From: Cunninghamia lanceolata
Lineage: Eukaryota; Streptophyta; Pinopsida; Cupressales; Cupressaceae
Assembly (NCBI GenBank): GCA_027924645.1
Contig: BSBN01001149.1
Coordinates: 2,232,001 to 2,296,000, forward strand
Length of the DNA stretch: 64,000 nucleotides
Direction of reading: 5' to 3'
The translations under genes and the position numbers were made by a program. Position 1 is the first letter of the stretch; every line of letters begins with the position of its first letter. Under the pieces are notes generated by a model. The model made no database searches, was not told the DNA's origin, and saw only the letters and a program-made list of their open reading frames with translations. Shown in pieces: positions 59,460-64,000 of this stretch.

Positions 59460-60859
59460 TATTGGTTTTCGGATCAGCAAGTAGTAAACCCTAAAGGTTT
59501 GCCATTTTTCATCATCAAGTCCATTGTATGATTCAACCAACAGAGACAAGAGGTTGTGTGAATGTACCTCCCCTTCACTTCTGGTTCTGCCGCACCAAGG
59601 GGGTATCCCTATATCGAAAGATATAACATGATTCGCTCAAAGAAAAAGGTATAGCTTTTCAGCACAGGCATAATGCTCTCATTTCTATACCAAGATCTAT
59701 GATATAAATCCTAAGCTGGCAACATTCTTGGATTATCCATACTGGTTGAAACAGAGAGCATGCGGGGTCCTACTTCTACTCCTACAAGCTAATGGGTGGA
59801 GGTGATAAGATGGTGAGTGAGTGGAGCCGTGGGACTTCCCTAGACCCTTTGAACAGACAAGTCCCTAGACCAGTGTCTTATATGGGAAATAGAGTTAAAC
59901 CTAGAAATGTGAATGTTTTCTGATGATAACCTAAACTCATATCCAGGGGACCTAAGAAAATATTGCTACCTTACAACAATTTGTCCACAAAAGAGTAATG
60001 CTCATGATCATACTTCATAAATCCTATGACATGACACCCATCCCTATATATGATTTTGAGCCTATTTAATCTACTCCTTGAGCAGAAGCAGAAAACCAGA
60101 CATACAGTACAACGAACGCATACTGAAGAACACAGATATCCTTGATAACCTTATTCAAAAGAGGAAAGATGATACTAGAGGAGATAATCATGAACAAGAC
60201 ACACATGCAGTGTTTTTCATTTAATTCAACCTGGATAGAACATTATCATACAAAAAAGAAATCATTCACAAAATAGAAACTACTCTATACTTAGACAAAA
60301 AACCAACACTGTAACAAGATGTGCCTTCCAAAGATGTGAATACCTTATATTCAAAGTCTGAGGGAGAAAACCCAACAAACTCACGCTCTCTTGGTAGAGT
60401 GGCCATGATTCCTTTTTAAAGGAGCGAAAAAGCTACTGGCCATCTACCTCTGACAGACTTCCTAAATTACATTACAGATCCTTACAAATTTTCAAAATAC
60501 AATTAGATCTTTGGGTCAATTTTTTATAGCTGAAGCAGTCAGAAATCCCTGAAAATCTATTTGTTTATGCAACCTTTTCCTTGATTAGATGAGCGGATTT
60601 GATGTTTTAGTCCATGGCCATGTTACAGACTCAATCACTTCAGCATGGAGGAGGGTGGGAATTTTGCTGGCAAAGAATCACCTCAAGTTTTGAATCTTAG
60701 CCATTGATCTTGGCTTGTCCTTCGCCAGATCGATGCCTTAGAATGATCACCGAACCCGAGAATCCACACTGGCTCCTTTGAAAAGTCCACCACCAATGAC
60801 ATCACACAACACTGACAGTATTCTTCCTTTGACTTTTCCCTTTCTGCACAGTGGTCCTC

Positions 60860-60869
60860 GCCACGTGGC
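60860..60869. promoter_or_regulatory. G-box palindrome in element D
   Basis: GCCACGTGGC is a perfect 10-bp palindrome around CACGTG, the core bound by plant bZIP and bHLH regulators, and is upstream (minus sense) of the LTR TATA box. Binding is inference. Confidence 0.45.
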
Positions 60870-61522
60870 ACCATCTCGCGGCATCGCAACCAAAGATGCC
60901 TTTAGGCTTTGTGTGATTGTGCTAAGCCATCCACTTGTCCCCTTTGTACTTGTTCTGTACCCCACGATTGAAATCTTGCCATGTCGCCATGTCGCGCCAA
61001 CACACATAATATTCTATCCTAAAAGATTCCCTTGCGCACTTGCACAACCGTCAGATTTTATCCTTCCTATAGATCTCGACACCTGGCAGCTTATGATTTG
61101 TCGATTAGGATCCTTGATTGAATGGCTGTAAGCCACATTCAATCAACAACTGGCACTTCATCGTAACATCGCAGGAGGTCTATGATGTCATTGTTGATGC
61201 AGCACAATGGTGCAATATCCATGTATGTGGCACCCTGACCCCTTAAAAAGACCTTCAGATTCAACTTTTTCAATGCGACAGGGGAAAAGGTAATGTTAGG
61301 TAAAGGGGACTGGTCACCCTACGAGATAAAAGACTTAAGTTACAACTTAAGTGACATGAAACCCCTAGCAAGTGGTCAATAGCAAAATAGAACACAAAGT
61401 AAAATGAGACCGCAGGACTTTAAGGAAAATAAAAGACACTTGTATGAACACATTTAAAGCCCTAAACCTAAATGGGGTACCACTAGTGGCTCTGGTTGGG
61501 GAAGCATGCCTCCTGCAGGCAT

Positions 61523-61583
61523 GGCGAGAACCTCAGATTTCTGGAATGGAGACCAGGTGCCATATCCATTAGGCTACAGAGTC
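61523..61583 (-). tRNA. tRNA-Arg-like pseudogene (3' end missing)
   Basis: Minus strand GACTCTGTAGCCTAATGG starts an acceptor strand and intact D arm (GCCTAATGGATATGGC), followed by an anticodon arm (CCTGG/TCCAG) whose loop seems one base short, and AGGTTCTCGCC as a damaged T-arm/B-box. The 3' acceptor strand is absent. The A-box-like GTAGCCTAATGG is kept. Could also be the head of a tRNA-derived SINE. Confidence 0.5.
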
Positions 61584-61757
61584 GAGCACTACACCAACCT
61601 ACAAACCACAAATTACATTTCAAATTTATTTTGGCGGCCTAGGGCCACTAAAAGGAAGAACCAGTACTCCCTCACTCTCTTCTAATTTCTTTGAGCGAAG
61701 CCTGAAACATTGAGTTGTCTCTAGCACCTTGCCTTGTTGCTGATTGTGCTACTGCCC

Positions 61758-62201
61758 TTACAACAGAATTGATCTGGCCTGACCATCCATTGCTATAAGC
61801 GGGCAAGCTAAATCCTCATATGAGAATTTCCTTTCTAATGAGAGCTCCTCTGTAAGCAACATCTCATGATTATAATCTTTTAGAAACTCCCAGGTATCCA
61901 CCATCGTCGAGCTCAGCAGTTTCATCATTAAGTTTCTCTTGGTATGCTCCGAGAAAAGGCGTAGAATGTAGCCCATCATTTGAATCTCCATGGTTTCCCA
62001 AATAGTTAATACTATCCCATGTGTGTGAACATCTACAACTGATCTACTCATCCCTGAATAATGATCATGTTTTCCTTCCTCACCAATACAATGAAAATCA
62101 AGCACTTCAATTCCTGCATTGTGAAGGTGGCCATCATCCTCAAGAAAGTACCAATCCAAATATATTTCATCATCTGTAAGGCATAGATCTAGATGTTGCA
62201 C
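61758..62201 (-). CDS. Unrecognised 147-codon ORF inside element D
   Basis: Minus strand MQHLDLCLTDDEIYLDWYFL, then HDHYSGMSRSVVDVHTHGIV, then LMMKLLSSTMVDTWEFLKDY, ending ARSILL. No gag, protease or other known domain is visible. It is the only long frame in the internal part of element D. It may be a captured host fragment or chance; no way to decide from the sequence. Confidence 0.3.
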   Translation of the reverse strand: MQHLDLCLTDDEIYLDWYFLEDDGHLHNAGIEVLDFHCIGEEGKHDHYSGMSRSVVDVHTHGIVLTIWETMEIQMMGYILRLFSEHTKRNLMMKLLSSTMVDTWEFLKDYNHEMLLTEELSLERKFSYEDLACPLIAMDGQARSILL

Positions 62202-62804
62202 TCCTTGAATTGTAGTTCCATGTATTCAAAGTGAGGATCTACATATCCACTTCATATAAATATTCATGATTGGCCAGGATATGCCTATTGCTGCAAGACG
62301 CACCTTTTATTTCATCATCTGAAAGGCACCCCACATCTGCAACTTTCTCTCCCTAAGGCTGAGTAAGGTCTTTGTTCCCATCATTACAGGATGGACCCAC
62401 ATTGAAAACTAGACTCTAGCATTATCCTTTAATGATTGAACAAAGGGCCTCATTAAAACACTTCTAGCCTCAAACAGATTTTGCAAATGTTTGTTTGCTG
62501 GCTCAAAATTTATTCCACTATATTTTGGAAAACACTTTATAAGCTTATTAGGAATAGTATTCTAGTAACCTCTAATTTCCTTGAGATTTAGGGCTTTATG
62601 CTTTTCAAAAAATGGCCTTTTCTGGGAACACAACCAAGACTACTGCTTCATTTGAATCATTTTGAGTGCAAAAGAATGAAATACTTGGAAATGTTGCTGC
62701 TCCATACAGAGTTGACAAATCATCAGGAATGCACCTTTACTTTCTGGATTCATCCCCGGCAGAGCACCACACAACCTTTCTTTGATCACGCTGCAACAAT
62801 AGTA

Positions 62805-62817
62805 AGCAGAGTCGCCA
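62805..62817 (-). other. Second primer-site-like sequence in element D
   Basis: Minus strand TGGCGACTCTGCT resembles the primer site 117 bases away (TGGTGACTCTACT), differing by two transitions. Confidence 0.45.
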
Positions 62818-62915
62818 CCCACCAAAGGGAATTATAAACCACTGTTCTTATGCAAACTCTACACAGGCCAGCACTGGTACTTCAGAGACTCCATGGAAAA
62901 AGAGGTGAGAAATTT

Positions 62916-62934
62916 GTTCCCAGTAGAGTCACCA
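62916..62934 (-). other. Primer binding site of element D
   Basis: Minus strand TGGTGACTCTACTGGGAAC, four bases from the 5' LTR end. It complements the 3' end of a tRNA whose 5' acceptor strand starts GACTCT, as does the tRNA-Arg-like sequence at 61583. Confidence 0.6.
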
Positions 62935-62938
62935 CTTT

Positions 62939-64000
62939 TGTTGGTTTCCATATTAGCAAGCAGTAAACCCTAAAGGTCTGCCATTTCTCATCATCAAGTC
63001 CACTATATGATTCGGCCAACAAAGATGGGAGGTTGTGTGAACGTGCCTCCCCTTCACTTCTGGTTCTTTCGCACCAAGGGGGGTATCCCTATATCGAAAG
63101 ATATAACATGATTCGTTCAAAGAAAAAGGTATAGCTTTTTAGCACAAGCAGAATGTTCTCGTTTCTATACCAAGGTATGTGAGATAAATCCTAAGCTAGC
63201 AACATTCTTGGATTATCCATACTGGTTGAAACAGAGAGCACGCGGGGTCCTACTTCTACTCCTACAAGCCAATGGGTGGAGGTGATAATATGGTGAGTGA
63301 GCAGAGCCATGGGACTTCCCTAGACCCTTTTAACATACAAGTCCCTAGACCAGTGTCTTATCTGGGCAACAGAGTCAAACCTAGAAATGTGAATGTTTTC
63401 TAATGATAACCTAAACTCATATCCAAGGGACCTAAGAAAATATTGCTGCCTTACATCAATATGTCCACAAAAGAGTAATGCTCATGATCATACTTCATAA
63501 ATCCTATGACATGACACCCCTCCCTATATCTTGAGCCTATTTAATCTACTCCTTGAGCAGAAGCAGAAAACTAGACATATAGTACAATGAACGCCTACTG
63601 AAGAACACAGATATCCTTGATAACCTTATTCAAAAGAGGGAAGACGATACCAGAGGAGACAATCATGAACAAGACACCCATGCAGTGTTTTTCATTTAAT
63701 TCAACCTGGACAGAACATTATCATACAGAAAAGAAATCATTCACAAACCAGAAACTACTCTATACCCAGACAAAAAACCAACACTATAACAGGACGTGCC
63801 TTTGAAAAATGTGAATACCTTATATTCAAAGTCTGAGGGAGAAAACCCAATGAACTCACACTCTCTTGGTAGAGTGGCCATGATTCCTTTTTAAAGGAGC
63901 GAACAAGCTACTGGCCATCTACCTTTGACAGACTTCCTAAATTACATTATAGATCCTTACAGATTTTCAAAATACAATTAGATCTTTGGGTCAATTTTTT
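62939..64000 (-). repeat. 5' LTR of element D (partial)
   Basis: Direct repeat of 59460-60525, with LTR end TGTTGG (plus strand) at 62939. Runs off the window. Confidence 0.75.

Larger units (their letters stand above)
59460..61663 (-). repeat. 3' LTR of element D (outer end firm, inner end provisional)
   Basis: The repeat with 62939-64000 is certain up to about 60525. The inner end is guessed at 61663, where a purine-rich run on the minus strand (AGAGTGAGGGAGTAC) precedes TGGTTC. The 3' LTR carries a TATA box (minus CATATATAGGG, about 60045-60055); the 5' LTR has lost five bases there. Confidence 0.45.
59460..64000 (-). mobile_element. Element D: short-internal, non-autonomous LTR retrotransposon (5' LTR cut by window end)
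   Basis: 59460-60540 is directly repeated at 62939-64000 (offset about 3475-3480). The minus strand at 62939 reads CCAACA then AAAG then TGGTGACTCTACTGGGAAC, a primer site, so the right copy is the 5' LTR and the element is on the minus strand. The region between the LTRs is at most about 2.4 kb and has no gag, RT or integrase, so this is a LARD/TRIM-like form. Confidence 0.7.

Noticed and set aside
1..64000. CRISPR arrays, operons, ribosome binding sites, organelle genes
   Set aside because: No spaced direct repeats of CRISPR type, no gene clusters or Shine-Dalgarno context, and no rRNA or organelle protein genes were seen; the window is nuclear plant DNA.

Overview
The window is plant nuclear DNA, densely packed with transposable elements and with no intact conserved host gene. 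Evidence for a plant: Ty3/gypsy-like, Ty1/copia-like and L1 elements of plant type (the LINE carries a plant-style C-terminal RNase H), a PPR pseudogene, a DA1-type LIM exon and splice signals throughout. The repeat load and long AT-rich spacers would suit a large genome such as a gymnosperm, but that is inference.

Region 1 (1-21864) holds three copies of one non-autonomous Ty3/gypsy-like family. Element A (minus, 1-7416, 3' LTR cut by the window edge) carries a broken gag reading frame. Element B (minus, 8606-21864) is split by element C (plus, 12431-19178), which lies inside it with an exact 5-bp target duplication (GAAAG). B and C carry only a protease-like ORF, A only gag; none has reverse transcriptase or integrase. 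All share TG...A-ended LTRs of about 1.25-1.39 kb, a primer site that fits tRNA-Trp, a repeat-built leader, a 3' intron of about 0.64-0.71 kb, a long inverted repeat followed by a TATA box, small hairpins and a G-rich polypurine tract.

Region 2 (21865-29800) is old intergenic DNA with small tandem repeats, two host-gene fragments (sugar/inositol transporter N-terminus and universal stress protein exon) and a degenerate TTGTATAT-rich tandem array. Region 3 (29863-33929) is a large decayed orphan coding sequence with a very acidic middle and coiled-coil end, followed by a promoter-like triple repeat and TATA box.

Region 4 (34300-50300) is mostly AT-rich non-coding DNA with one DA1 LIM exon, three copies of a spliced Lys/Glu-rich repeat protein gene (one with an open 300-codon spliced frame), a small inverted-repeat MITE family, and a PPR pseudogene. 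Region 5 (50900-58000) has a copia LTR fragment and a 5'-truncated L1 LINE on the minus strand whose RT catalytic motif is deleted. Region 6 (59460-64000) is a short-internal LTR element with a tRNA-Arg-like primer site, a second primer-site-like copy, and a tRNA-Arg-like pseudogene.
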